Shown: in pieces, positions 47,577 to 60,380 of the stretch
How the letters are laid out: each line of letters begins with the position of its first letter
Position numbering within the stretch: the stretch's first letter is position 1
Origin: Morchella semilibera
Lineage: Eukaryota; Ascomycota; Pezizomycetes; Pezizales; Morchellaceae
NCBI GenBank assembly: GCA_009192285.1
Contig: WBVU01000005.1
Coordinates: forward strand, 2,684,731 to 2,748,730
Reading direction: 5' to 3'
DNA: 64,000 nt
The notes under the pieces: model-generated
The model's database searches: none
What the model saw: the letters and a program-made list of their open reading frames with translations, nothing else
Told to the model about the DNA's origin: nothing
Translations under genes and position numbers: made by a program

Positions 47577-49668
47577 AGCTTTGAAGGGGAGTTTGAAGGG
47601 AGTTTTTTTTTTATCCTTTTTTTTTCTTATTCTTTTTCCTAAAAGGTCGCTTCTTTTTTAGATATTTTTATTTTACTAGTAGCGTATATATAGCTATACC
47701 ATCCATTCATACCAATGAAAACCAACTATTGTTGATCATCACTAGCAGTCATTTAGACATGTATTATTTCCCAAAAAAGGGCATGTAGTTAGCGGATACA
47801 ATCAAGTAAATGTAAATGTATATTACTGATTACATGTAGTGAATATATCACTACAAAACCCTTTGCAGTGTGAAATGGTGCGCAAGCTTGGCGTCCGAGT
47901 GATAGTTGCTGATGCAAATGTAGCAAACGTCTCCGCGTGGTTTGCAAGTACGGAAGCTACTTAGGTAGGGCACGCCGTGCTAGATGCTTGTATATATGGT
48001 TAGAGGTCTAGATACATGTATATTCCATCCCACCTACTACATACAGGTAGATAGGGAGTTGTCTAACTATATATCATGCATAGACGAATGTATGTGGCGT
48101 CCTTGGTGCATGGTGGGGGTTGTTGGCCATGAGCTGGGTTAGAAGGCTTCCTACGTACGCGAATGCCGCCGCCCCCAGGGTTGTCTTCCCGCGCGTGCGC
48201 GTGTGTGGGAGTTGAGGTTCTCATGCATGAGGAGAGCTCAGAGCACTCACTTCCTATGTCGGGTGTCCTGTCTGCCACTCAGTGCCCCCCCCCCCCCCCA
48301 CCACCACCATGACCAGAGGGAGATGAAAGTCACACAGCAGCACCACTGTGGCGTAATCATAAATGTATAGATGATACGGCGCGCTTCTGTATTCTGAATA
48401 CTTTAGAATCGGTACTATCTCAGTAACACCACAACACTACTGTGACAATGCGATCCCCATATGTCACTGCTAGACCTACACCATGTTTTCTGGCCGGATA
48501 AGTGACAGTTGCTTAACACCAACGGACCAGTCCTTCTCGCCTTGGAGGTAGGATTCTAGGGGAGATATTGCTGGACTCGACTTTGGCGATCTTGGCTGTG
48601 ATGCTTCATCATGAGGTGGGGATCCTCTGTGAATATTGCTAATATTGCATGTATGTATGTATGAATGTATGTATGTATGTTATATGTATAAGAAATGGAT
48701 ATGAGTATAGATACATGTAGTAGCAGTGTGTCATTAATCTTAGGGACAACGCAGGAATACTGAAGGCCTAAGACCGCCGTAGCCTATCTACAATACCAAC
48801 CACTTCAAGCGCCCCGCCAACGCCCCCAGCTAGACAACTACAATAAAGGTACTCTTCCGACTTCAGCGCTCTTACGATACCTGAAGCGCCCATGTTTCTA
48901 GTACTGTAATTATATATCTTTCTAGCTCCAGCTCGATCGAACTTTTTTCCACCCCTCAAGTTTCAGCGGCGCAATCATAAGCCATCACTCGCGCCGGCAA
49001 GACGCTACTTGATTACAGAGCCCCCTCTAACTCGCATTTATACCGCTAGCTATAGAGTTTTTTAAACTTTGACCTTGGGAATGGGCCTGGGGAGGATATA
49101 GGCTGTCAGGTTTTTGTTGTCCTATGGGTTTGGTTAACTGTCCCATATATGTGCTTGTGTTTACTTGTGCATGTTGGATGTTGCAGATAATGTTGAATGT
49201 CCTGACTAGGTCCGGGCAGATTACCCTGTGTGAATGCACTTATTATGTCCGGAATAATCAAACCTATCAATTTAATACATGTATCATGCGCAATTAACCA
49301 CCCCCCCACCCCCCAAAGGCTCAAGAATGGGCAGGCATATCAAGCCTTGCAGGCTCAGGTAAGCCTCCCTAACAATTTACATCTATGTACGTACTACACT
49401 CCGCTAGTGCCGGTTGGCGTCTAGTGTTGAGCATTAGACATCAATGTTATATATGCAATGTATTGCCAGCAGCCCAGGACAGAAGAATCACAAATATATA
49501 CCGGTTAATCAAAAGAAGACCCAGCAGAAATGCTGTCAGTGAACCTCCCACCCATTAGTATGGGCTGGGACCTGAGTGGTATTTAAGGGTCGTATTATTA
49601 TCCTTCTGCGTTTAGTGGGTTTATATCAGGAAGGTAGCTGCTATTATTAGGAGAGAAATATTGAAACT
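47577..49668. other. Gene-free stretch
   Basis: It starts with a T-rich 3' flank. It has ACATGTA words (47834, 48015, 48714 and 49276), a GTAT repeat near 48648-48680, and C runs near 48284 and 49300. No coding frame or RNA gene is supported. Confidence 0.45.
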
Positions 49669-50355
49669 TCACTTTCTACCTTCCCGCTTCCGCTTTCTGC
49701 CCCCCGCCCCCGCCCCCGCCCCCGCCTCCTCCACCCTCACGTCCACCTCCTTCCTCACCGCCTCTTCATACACCCCCACATAAAACTCACTACAAAACTT
49801 ACACCCACCTCCCTCCTCAAACACTCCACACGGCCCATATCCACTCCTCCCCTCGCACCCCGCCCCACCGGCGCCAAACCCCGCCAACACCCTCTCCCAC
49901 CACCTGCCATCCTCCTCCTCGCCCAAAAATAGCTCCGCCACACCACAGCCCGCCGCAACATTCCTAGCCGTCCTCCCCGCCCCGTTACCAACAACCCGCG
50001 CCCCCCGCTCCAGCAACATTTTTACCGTCGCCGCACCGCCGGCCCTCGCCGCATGGTGCAGCGCAGTGTCTCCGCGGTGGTCAGCAGCGTCTATGGCAGC
50101 CCCGGCGTCCAGGAGGAGCTCGCAGATGTGCGCTTTATCGTCGCCAGCAGCGGCGGCCGCAACGTGTAGCACAGTCATGCCGCGGATGTCGGTGGCGTTA
50201 ATGTCGGCACCACGGCGGAGGAGCTCGGTGAGTGATATGAGGTCGCCCTGGAGGGCGGCAATGTGGAGTGCCGTGCGGCCATCGGGACCCGTTTCCAGGA
50301 CTTGAGAAGCGGTGAAGTTGAAGACAGATATGTCATCGCTTTTAACTTTTGTGCC
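49669..50355 (-). CDS. Ankyrin-repeat protein
   Basis: The minus-strand frame from 50355 to the stop at 49669 encodes 228 residues. At least three ankyrin repeats are clear: GRTALHIAALQGDLISLTEL, then GMTVLHVAAAAAGDDKAHIC and GDTALHHAARAGGAATVKML, with a degenerate fourth (GRTARNVAAGCGVAELFL). A cysteine-bearing stretch (CGVFEEGGGCKFCSEFYVGV) follows, and the tail ends in GAGAGAGG and RKRKREGRK, a likely nuclear signal. The true start is probably a 12-base exon ATGGAAGTCTTT at 50430-50419, joined by a 63-base intron (GTATTC donor, CTAAC branch, TTAG acceptor) that removes an in-frame stop. That is inference. Ankyrin repeats bind proteins, and no partner can be named. Confidence 0.68.
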   Translation of the reverse strand, partial: GTKVKSDDISVFNFTASQVLETGPDGRTALHIAALQGDLISLTELLRRGADINATDIRGMTVLHVAAAAAGDDKAHICELLLDAGAAIDAADHRGDTALHHAARAGGAATVKMLLERGARVVGNGAGRTARNVAAGCGVAELFLGEEEDGRWWERVLAGFGAGGAGCEGRSGYGPCGVFEEGGGCKFCSEFYVGVYEEAVRKEVDVRVEEAGAGAGAGGRKRKREGRK

Positions 50356-50430
50356 CTAAGCCCCGCGAGTTAGGAGTTGAGCGCAGTGTCTGTAGGGATT
50401 TATGGCACCTACGAATACAAAGACTTCCAT

Positions 50431-52012
50431 TATATTATGTTAGTTGGAGCTATGAGCATTAATGGCAGCGGACCCCCTACTTATAGTTCTCACAGCCCCT
50501 TACAACCCCCCGCTATCCCTTTTATCGGGCATGAACCGCGAGACTGCTACCTGGGACCTGCATCTTGCGACCTGCCACCGGGTTTCTTTCATTTGATTCG
50601 GGCCAGATGGCGAGTGATGGGTTGTGAATGGATCCACGGCGCTAACCGTGTGCTACTAGCTGGGTGAGTCATGGGAGTGATTCATAGCTTTGTTGGGCGA
50701 GGTTTGAGTGTATGCTTATGGAGCAAGGGCACTTAATAAAAGTGCTATGGCGCAGTTTCAGGGAGCCTAGGGTGCTTCTATGTTTTGGCGTTTTGGTGTT
50801 TTGTCTTTTTAGCCTATCGAGATATCGGGGGGAAGTTTAGTTATTCATAAGAGAGAAGATCGTCGTTTATCTAGACTGACCATTCAGTCAGTGAGATAAT
50901 AAACAAGTAGTTAAAGGCTTCGAAACTAAGGATACTAACGTTAAACTAGAAAACCTAGTTACATGTATATATCCAGGGGCTCCCGCCATTAGGCCCAAAC
51001 TAACTTCCTTCTCCTTCTCCTTGTGAGTTTAAGGAAAGTACCAACATCAAAATGACCATGCAGTTTAGAGATTTCTTGTGCTATGTGTAATTCATATCAG
51101 TGACAGTGTTCGAAAGCCCACGCACGTAGCCCAACTGGCGGTAACATACCACGAGCCCTCAGTAAGCACTGATATAAGAATAGCGGGGGAGCCCACCAGT
51201 TTCTTTTATCGAAAGAGAAACCTTGTCGAGGTTACTCAACCGCACTATTAAACTAATTACTGAGACAAAGAAGAGGGCCGGGGGGAGGTCCCCGCAATCC
51301 AAGAGTGGGGCTGCTTAGAAAACAACGTGTCCCCTGAATGACGGCAGATGCATTGTTCGACAAACAAATTCTTCCCTAGTTCAAGTATGTAATGATAGTG
51401 CTATTATCAGCAGCCACAAGCCATTGGATATCATCAAATCGCTGCACCTGTTTTTAAATGACATCTAATATATATCCCAGCAGCGGTACAGGAACTCCCT
51501 CCTCCAGGCCCCCCATGCACCCCACAAAGCACGGTCCTTCACGCATGGTACCTTTATCAGCCCATTACGCAATCCCCGGATCATTTTTCAGAGCCTAGCA
51601 GACCTTCAGAGTCTGGTAGAATTATTACAAACGCGGGTCTTGGGTGACCCGATAGTCCTACCCTTAAAGGAATTTTCTGCTATAAGCACAGACCAAGAAA
51701 ACTGATGACCCACGACCACCCCATTTCCATCCTCCCACAACCACTAGCCCACAGCCTCTTAACGCATGGTGGCGGTGACCTTCCTTACTCTTTTAACTTG
51801 ATTTGCATTTTGCATATTTGAAGAAAAGAAGAAAAGAGGAAAAGGAGGAAGATAAGTTCAGTCTAGCCCTTTATAACAGTTATCCTTATTGTACAGTTTC
51901 TTGGTCCATGCTTTCTACAGACTGTACTTAAGTAAGTAAAGCCCCTACCCAAAAGCTTGAAAGCATAAAAATCTGACTAGCAACGGGTTCTCCACTAAAG
52001 TATCTCACTACA
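50431..52012. other. Gene-free stretch before the young chromovirus
   Basis: Intergenic DNA with no frame of coding quality and no tRNA-like structure. One ACATGTA word lies near 50960. The promoter of the ankyrin gene should be in its first part. Confidence 0.45.
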
Positions 52013-52017
52013 TACAC

Positions 52018-52227
52018 TGCTGTGTGATAATCGTACACTTTGTAAACATTATTGATAAGTAAGCATGTCAGGCTTGGCATGCGGAGAGGCGGGCTCGGAC
52101 ACCTGTCCTCGGGGAGATGTGTCCTAATGACCGCCTACCCGCTCTTTAAGAAGCGGAAGGCTTTACTAGACCTTAATAAAATCATCTTGATCATCATATC
52201 TCATCGGTAGTGTTCATTCACACTACA
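52018..52227 (+). repeat. 5' LTR of the young chromovirus
   Basis: It starts TGCTGTGTGATAATCG, ends TTCATTCACACTACA, and is identical to the copy at the other end. It contains CTCTTTAAGAAG, which may be the core promoter. Confidence 0.95.
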
Positions 52228-52499
52228 ATTGGTAGCAACACACCGTTCTTCGATCGGTACATTTCAAGAAACGACGATCTTTTCGTCGCCCAGGGTAGGA
52301 AAATTTTACCCTACCCCCACAAAAACCACGCGTCCAAAACAACGCGACCAGTACACATCCTAGTACAAACATTCCAAAAATCATACACACCCCAAAAATT
52401 CTCATCGTTTCACCACAAAACATTCATCCAATCAACCAAAAGAATTCTCGTAACACCATAAAGAATTCTCGTAGCACCATTCCACAAACCTTCTAGAAA

Positions 52500-55400
52500 A
52501 TTATCTCTGAAGCTACATGGACAACAACAACATCCGTTGGGACGAAAGGAATCCAGGAAGAAGATATAGAGAAGCCAGGAGAGCAGCATTAGCATCAGTA
52601 GCCGCAGAGCAACTCCTAGCCCCTCCCCATCACCCTCAAGATACCAACAGGTATCAAGCCATTGTTTCAGTGGCCACAGCAGCCTTTAGGGCATTATCGA
52701 ACCCCGAGAACCAAAGCAGCCTCCCAGCCCAAATTCCCCACCCCACCCCAGAGAGCACCCTAGTTAGCACGTTTACTTCCCCAGCTTCCTTTTCTACCCC
52801 TGCTCAACCTTTAAACTCTCAATTTCCCCCCCCCTCCTCCCTCCGATCAGGATTACTTGGGTTATACACCGGAGCAACCACCTGGAGACTTCGCCTACTT
52901 CCCAGCACATCTCACAGAATACCCTGCACCGCCACCCAGATCACCAACACCTGGCAGCTTAGCCACCGAGGACAATTATTCTGTGTACCTCAGCCGAGCG
53001 GAGCGGGAAAACATAACCGCGGATTGTAACGAAGTCCCTGAAACACCTCAATTGTCAACCGCTCCCCCTCTTAACCCACCACGCCAGGAAACGGACAATG
53101 CCTCCCCAGAAAAGAGGCTCCCTCCCAGACGTAGGGCTGACAATTATCGCCCAAGAAGGCAACCCAACGCCCCTAGGCACTCACACTCCTCGGCCAGTTC
53201 TCACGCAGGTAGTAATCGGACCTCAGGCTCAACCAGTTCCAGACGAAGCTTAGCCGACCGCATCACAAAGCCTCCAACCCGCTCCAGCAATCTCTCCGAG
53301 CGAATTACAAGGCCATCTCCTACCCCTGAGAACTCCCAGGGCCCAAGAACCAGGTCAATCTTCGATCGAGTGACACCAGCTCCCTCCAATCGTAGGAACG
53401 CCCGCGGTAGGCGTTAGAACAAGTTCAAAGCTGGCGTCTAAACTTACGCCCCCAGTAGCGGTCCAAAGACTATCCGCACAGCTAAACCGTTTTTACTTAT
53501 CCAACCCTGATTTTCATATTCACGAAAACATCACTTTTTACATAAATCACATACACTCTTTCTTATCCTCAGCTGAAATACAAGCATTATCATCCCGAAC
53601 TGGGAAAGCCTCAAGGAACGAATTAATCAACGAGGACACCCCACAATCTATATCCTTAGTCCAAAATAGATTTATAGCGGCCGTGGACGGCTGGAATAAA
53701 ATCAACAGACTACCTCCACTTATCCCTACCCCCAATTCCCCTATAAACCCAAACCCCTCTTCTAGACGTGTCTCAAGAGCAACTCCTGTTTCGCAGGAGG
53801 AAGGTGTTTCTCATCTTACAGTTTCAGAAGGTGTCTCGCATCTTCTGGGATCTGGCTCTGATACCTCAAACTTATCCCCCCCGCAATCTGACCTTTCCCC
53901 CACACCCTCAAACGCGTCAGAGGCTTCAAGGAGATCGCGTGTTTTCGGAGTCGTGAAAACCGTAGCTGGAGCAATTGCTAGTGCAGCCCCAGACTTCCTC
54001 CTCCCAGCAAATCCACAATCAACCTTTCGGGACGTCCGATCTCAAGACAGCACATATAACCCAGTATCTCAGCTGCTCCTAAGTCGCGAATCCAGCATAG
54101 CTTCCAGTACACACCCAAGTCCTAGTTCAGTCTACACAGAAGGAGAGAATCAGGAAGAAGATTCTACCATACTCTACGTCCCAAGGTCAGTATCATCAAG
54201 TACCGCCAGAGCACTTAGGGACATCGAAAGAACTTCCACCAATCCCCCCATTCCTAAAATCAACCCACGACCAATCAGGAGATCATCTACCAACCCCGAA
54301 AACATGACTACACCACCGTGGCTTGAGGCTTTCATGAAGAATGCAGAGGAAGACAGGAAAGTCACTATGAAGGCACTCCAAACCTCTAACGCCCTCAGCA
54401 CGGCTCTAGCCGAAGCATTCACAGGCGGACTGGGAGTCCCTAGTCCCAGAGCCCCAAATCCTAATGACCTAGGACCTCTCAAACCAGAAACAATCGGCAA
54501 GTTCGAGCCTCAGAAGATGCCTGACGCGGACTCCGCCCAAAGGTTCATCGACGCCATCGAAGATTGCGTCTCCCTCTACGGCGAACGACGGACTCGAGCC
54601 GCATTAAGAAGATGCATCTCTGGTCCGATCGCTACCGATTGGTACTATGGGCTCTCTAAGATAGATAGAGATGAGATGGCACTCACGACTGGATGTTGGA
54701 TATCCAAAGTCAGGAGAGACTTCATGCCCAGACGAGCCCTCTTGGAAGTAGAAGCCCAGAAGGAATTCTTTACGTACGCACAGGGCAGATCAGCCTCCGA
54801 GTATGTAACAAAGAAGATAAGACTCCTTCAGACGGCAGGCATCACAGATGAAGACGTGCAAGTGGAGTATATCCACCGCGGCCTTTCTCGAGCCCATGAG
54901 CTCTACGCCATGATGGAAATGAGAATTAAGGACGACGGTTCCAACACAGTCCAAACTTATAGGAACAAAGTCCACAAGCTCCAGGACGCAGCCCTAGCAT
55001 CATACATCGCTCGCAACGGCTCTTCAGGAACATTCCAAAGGAGAAGCTGGCCAGTCCAACAGGATAAGCCTAGATTCGGCAACAATCCATCTCAACCCTC
55101 ATATTCAAAATTAAACCATACTTCTAACGCTCCTAACGAAACACGCCCATCCAATGCAACCACTCCAGCCCACCCACCAAAGGCGCCCAGTAAAGAGCCC
55201 GGAAGGCGATTCAGGAGAAATCGCAAATGCCGCAATTTCCCTTCATGTGGCGACGGGGAACATTGGGATGACGAATGCAAGATGCGTAATTCTAGGCCCC
55301 CTCCTAAAACAACTAGAGCATATTACTCCAACCCGGAGGAGGATGAACCCTCTGATTACGAGGATAGGGAAGAGGATAGTGGCGACGAAGAATATTATGA

Positions 55401-55750
55401 GAAAGTCATGCAGGCACACTTCGCACACCAATGGAAGATGAGCCTCGACGAACAAGAAGGTTTCATAGGAACTATGGAAGACGTAACCCCATCCACTTCC
55501 TCCACACCTCCCGCGCCCCCCCAGGAAGGCAAGGAGGCACCACCTAAATTTAAAGCTCCACACACTTGGGAAAACCTCCCAACCGACACAAAACCCATGC
55601 AGAGCCCTCATACCTGCGCTAGATGCGGAGCCGAATTCAAGACTAGATCCACCCTATTCAAGCACTTGAAAGAATCAAATCATTACGCTAGAGATCCAAA
55701 AGAGACCAAGAGCCCCTCTCAAGTTATCGTAACCTCCAATGCCGTACAAA
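52500..55750 (+). mobile_element. gag-like region of the young chromovirus
   Basis: A long P/S/T-rich head is followed around 54.4-55.0 kb by a capsid-like alpha-helical part (KIDRDEMALTTGCWISKVRR, QKEFFTYAQGRSASEYVTKK). A basic, cysteine-bearing stretch and an acidic D/E/Y-rich stretch come next. At about 55605-55690 there is a C2H2-type finger (CARCGAEFKTRSTLFKHLKE followed by H) in place of the usual CCHC knuckle of gag. Fossil part of the element described above. Confidence 0.75.
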
Positions 55751-55779
55751 TTCAGGACCCTGAAGACAGGATCCTGGAC

Positions 55780-58700
55780 TTTCGTTATATGACGTTGGAT
55801 GTCACGTTCGATCCTGAAAGAGGCGAAAACTTCGAGGTAGTGGCCGATACTGGTATAGGAAACTCCGCCATAGACGCCGACTTTTTACACACCAACATAC
55901 CCAACGCAAAGATCCTCACCTTACGTAATCCAAGAATAGTACGGGGAATCGGAGGTGGTACAGTCACAGTTACCAAGCTCGCTGCTGTACCAACATTTTT
56001 GGTAGGAGAAGGTTACCACTTCAGTAAACTCAACATTACTTACCACGTCTTCACCAATTTGGGATGTAACCTCCTCATCGGCAACGACGTTTTCCTCTCG
56101 GAAGATGCGGAAATTAAATTCTCCCTCAACCATCTTACCCTAGGATCTTGCGATAACATGAAGATACCCATACGCGTTACTAAGAAAGAAAGAGTTTCAA
56201 AGGTTATTGCAAGGGCGACCTCTAAGGCATTGGTTCCCCCCAGGAGTATCTATATCCTCCCAGTATACCTTAGTAGGACCCTGGAACCAGGGCAAGATTA
56301 TCTCTTCACAAGCAAAAACAAAGCCATTTCAGGCCAGTCCTGCGGCTCAGGCATATTCCTCCACGACCAAACAAGCGTTATGTTTGCTAACCTAGCCGAT
56401 CACGAAATTACCGTATTTATGGGCACCACAGTCGGCTTCGTAAGCAGCATAGATCCAGCAGACACTCGCAAAGTTTGGCCCCAAGCCTCTCAAGAGATCC
56501 GCGCTTACTTCGGTATCAATGATCATGAGGCCGAGATCAATACCTCGATCGCCACAGCACAGAATGGGGCAATCGATTACACCAGACCAAGAATTACACC
56601 AGTATCCGACTCCACTCACACTACCCCTACTGAGAACGCCCCATACCAACGACCAGATTGGCTTAGCGAACAGTACTTGCCCAAGTACCAGTTCCCGCTA
56701 CCAGAAGGCATATCACAACCCAATATAGATGACTCAACTTGGTCCGAAGTCCACATCAGCCAAGACGATCTTACAGAACAACAAGCGCAAGCCTTGAAGG
56801 ACCTCTGCAAGAGATATAAGGTTATCTTTAATGAGAAAATGGGTTGCGTTAGAGAAGTGGAGACTGATTGGCTGCGGGTCCCAGTCTCCCCGGATCTAGA
56901 GCGAAGCATTAAGTCAAGAGCACCATACCCAGCATCAAAGAACTCGCGGATCGCCATTGACAAGCAGTTCGACGATAACGTCGCACAAGGCAGGATGACC
57001 AGGGTGGACAGACCTTCTCCCTACAGCATGCAGGTATTTGTCGTCAGACATAACGGCAAAGAACGACCAGTCATTGATATGCGCATGCTAAACGAATTGG
57101 TACCTGGCGACGCATACCCTCTCCCCAGACAAGAGGATATACTAGCAAACATAAGCGGAATGAAGTTCATTAGCGCACTAGATATCACATCAGCGTTCTA
57201 CCAAAGGATCATTCACCCAGACGATCGCTATCGCACCGCCATCGTAACTCACAGAGGTCACGAGATGTTCACCGTATCCCCCATGGGTTACAAGCGCTCA
57301 GTACAGCACCAGCAGAAGCTTATGGACAAAGCCTTCAAAGGATTAACCTGGCGCTTCGTATCTTGCTTCGTCGATGACATCTGCGTCTATTCTAGGAACT
57401 TCGCAGAACACATGCTCCACTTAAACGAAGTGTTCACTATACTCGCGAACCTAGGCATCACTCTTCGCGCAAAGAAATGTTTCCTAGGCTTCTACTCCCT
57501 CGAACTCCTTGGATACCTTGTCGACAGAATGGGACTCACCACCACGGAGGCTAAGACTGCCGCAATTTTAAACCTCCCCTTCCCAGAGACACTTAACAAG
57601 TTAGAGTATTTTATTGGGCTTACAAACTGGAATCGGCATTTAGTCCCATACTATGCGCAGAGGATCAAAGCACTAGCCCAGTTAAAAGCTAAAATGGTAA
57701 AACTAGCCCCAAACGGCAAAGGAAGGAAGCCCTACACCTCAAGAACCATCGTTCCCAAAACCCAGGAACTAGTCAAAGCTTTCCAGGACGTCCGGGACGC
57801 CATAGGCTCAAGACCAAAAATCTTTCACTTTCTTCATGACAGACCTATCTACGTATTCCTGGACGCATCTCCTGAGTACGGAATCGGCGTGGGAGTTTAT
57901 CAACAGAAGGACCCCTCTAAAGCGCACACCATCAAAACCAACTTGGTCCCCATACTCTTCATATCCCGGGAATTGACCCAAGCTGAGAAGAACTACTGGC
58001 CCACAGATATGGAAATGTCCGGACTAGTGTGGACAGTAAAAAAGATGCGACCCTATCTAGAGCAAACAAAAGCTGTTTTTTATACAGATCATGAGCCTAG
58101 CGCCAGCATTTACAAAATGACAGGACCTACCACTACGTCCGTAGGCAAATCCAACCTTAGACTACAAAACTGGAGCATCTACCTCAGCCAATTCAGAGAC
58201 CACATATCAGTAATCTACCGTAAAGGAACAGAGATGGAAGTCCCCGACGCCTGGTCACGCCTTAGGTACGAAGCCTCTGAACGCGAGAAGTCACTCCGTG
58301 CGAAAGCGGAAGCACTAGGTAAGACCCCTGATACGGAAGAGTTCGAAGTCTCAGAGGCATTCTTCACAAGAAACTTCCCAAGCATGGTCCCCTCTCTCGA
58401 ACACCCCCTCGGGTCAAAGCCATCCCAAGATCTCGCGCTCAGACCATCTCCAACACTTCCCACAGTAGCGGATTCAGAATGGCACAGAGAAATAAAGGAA
58501 GCAGTGCAAAATGACTCATACCTTAAGAAAATTTACGACACCCTAAGAGATTCCACAGTCTCTCTTAACGGTTACAAAGTCCAACCTATGACCTGCCAGT
58601 ATGCGCTTAGCGAAGAAAATGGACACCTCTTCTTTGTGGACCCAAAAGACGATCGCTTACGCGCAGTACTCCCTACCCAAGCCCTCCAGACACAAGCACT

Positions 58701-59740
58701 AGCACTAGCGCACGAAGGACACCAAGGATATGCACGCACGTACGACAATATTTCTAGGAGCTTTTACTGGATAAGAATGAACGGACATGTGAGGATCTAC
58801 GTGGAAAAATGCCCCGAATGCCTTATCAATAAACCAAGGAACCACAAGCCCTACGGACACATGCAACCTATCATCAGTCCCAACGAGCCCTTTAACACGC
58901 TTACATTGGACCTGATTACAGATCTTCCCCCTTGCAGCCACCCAAATCTAGGGAAGCCCGATGGCCCACTTGGAGAATCATTCGATTCAATAATGACAGT
59001 CACTGACAAGTACTCCAAAGCCGTACGCTTCCTCGAAGGAAGAAAGGATTGGCGAGCAGCAGCATGGGCAGCAAAAATTCCACGACAAAGTAGTAACAGG
59101 ATGGGGATACCCTAAAGCATTGATCACAGACCAAGATCGGCGATTCATCGGCAAATTGTGGAAAGGACCTTTCCGCAGAGCGGGGACGCGCTGCCTAACA
59201 ACAAGCCCGTGGCACCCTGCCAGCGATGGCCAATCCGAGAGAACAAACCAAGCGTTGGAAGTAACACTTAGGTTTTACGTCGATGGAAGGCAGCAGGACT
59301 GGGTACAGCATCTCCCCACTATCGAAGGATTAATTAATAATAACCTATCATCCACCACCGGAGTTTCACCAAATGAAATTTTGTACGGCACCAGAGTCAG
59401 GACAAAGCTAGACCTTTTATCGCTCCCAGGGAGATCCCCAGAGACGGAAATTGTTCAGGAACGGGAAATCATACGAAAAGAAGCCGAAGAAGCAATCGTA
59501 ATAGCGCAGAAGCAGATGACCAAATACCATAACGAACATCACGACGAACCTGACTTCTCATCCGGTTACGCATACATAGTCCTAAAGAAAGGGTACACAC
59601 TACCTTCTATCAGAAAGAAGAAGCTTGCAGCTCAACGGATCGGCCCGTACAAGATCCTGGAAACGCTCGGGAAAGGACGGGCCTTGAAACTACAATTACC
59701 CCCCAACTCCAAGATAAGTAATGTGATCTCCATCACTAAC
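55780..59740 (+). mobile_element. pol region of the young chromovirus
   Basis: The aspartic protease lies near 55790-56130 (VVADTGIGNSAID). Reverse transcriptase spans about 56880-57560, with VIDMRMLNELV, ALDITSAFYQ and the active-site box FVDD. RNase H spans about 57840-58260 (VFLDASPEYGIG, TDMEMSGLVWT). Integrase begins with an HHCC finger near 58710-58850 (HEGHQGYARTY ... CPECLINK), followed by the catalytic core (TDQDRRFIGK, SDGQSERTNQ). Fossil part of the element described above. Confidence 0.88.
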
Positions 59741-59829
59741 CTGGAACCGGCTCCTAGGCCCAACGAGGACCCTTATGAAAGACCTCACAAGAATACGCAG
59801 TCCCCCGTCGAAGGGTCCGCAGACGATCC

Positions 59830-60010
59830 CAATTCATCATGGGAGGTAGAAATGATACTCGACGCACGCACGTTCGGACGTTGGAAGAAGAAGCAGTATC
59901 TAGTACGATGGAAAGGTTGGAGTATGGACTTCGACCGCTGGATCGACGAGGCTAACCTCCCGGACTCCAGGACCTTCGTGGAGGATTACGAAAGAAGGGT
60001 TCAGAGAGGA
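59830..60010 (+). mobile_element. Chromodomain of the young chromovirus
   Basis: WEVEMILDAR, QYLVRWKGW and FDRWIDEANL form a recognisable chromodomain at the C-terminal end of the integrase. Chromoviruses use such domains to steer insertion to particular chromatin. Two of the aromatic cage positions (Y/W) are visible. Confidence 0.8.
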
Positions 60011-60165
60011 GAAATAAGCGAAAGGAGACCAGGGAAGCAAGGATGATTACGCTAGGGATATACAAAGGAATATAGGCAAAAGGGCCTATTATCATTATTA
60101 TCATGTAATATGTGAGGAGAAAAACTAGCATAGCGGGACGCTATGACTTCTTAAAAAGGGGCAAT

Positions 60166-60375
60166 TGCTGTGTGATAATCGTACACTTTGTAAACATTAT
60201 TGATAAGTAAGCATGTCAGGCTTGGCATGCGGAGAGGCGGGCTCGGACACCTGTCCTCGGGGAGATGTGTCCTAATGACCGCCTACCCGCTCTTTAAGAA
60301 GCGGAAGGCTTTACTAGACCTTAATAAAATCATCTTGATCATCATATCTCATCGGTAGTGTTCATTCACACTACA
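60166..60375 (+). repeat. 3' LTR of the young chromovirus
   Basis: Base-for-base identical by eye to 52018-52227. It is followed directly by the TACAC target duplication at 60376-60380. Confidence 0.95.
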
Positions 60376-60380
60376 TACAC

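Larger units (their letters stand above)
52018..60375 (+). mobile_element. Young, nearly whole Ty3/gypsy chromovirus
   Basis: LTR retrotransposon of 8358 bases with 210-base LTRs at both ends and a TACAC target duplication just outside (52013-52017 and 60376-60380). The two LTRs read identical by eye, so the insertion is very recent. A primer-binding-like TGGTAGCAAC lies three bases after the 5' LTR, and a purine-rich AAAAAGGGGC precedes the 3' LTR. The order is gag, protease, reverse transcriptase, RNase H, integrase, chromodomain, as in chromoviruses. It looks almost whole, with about two or three interruptions, some of which could be normal for the family. Confidence 0.95.
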
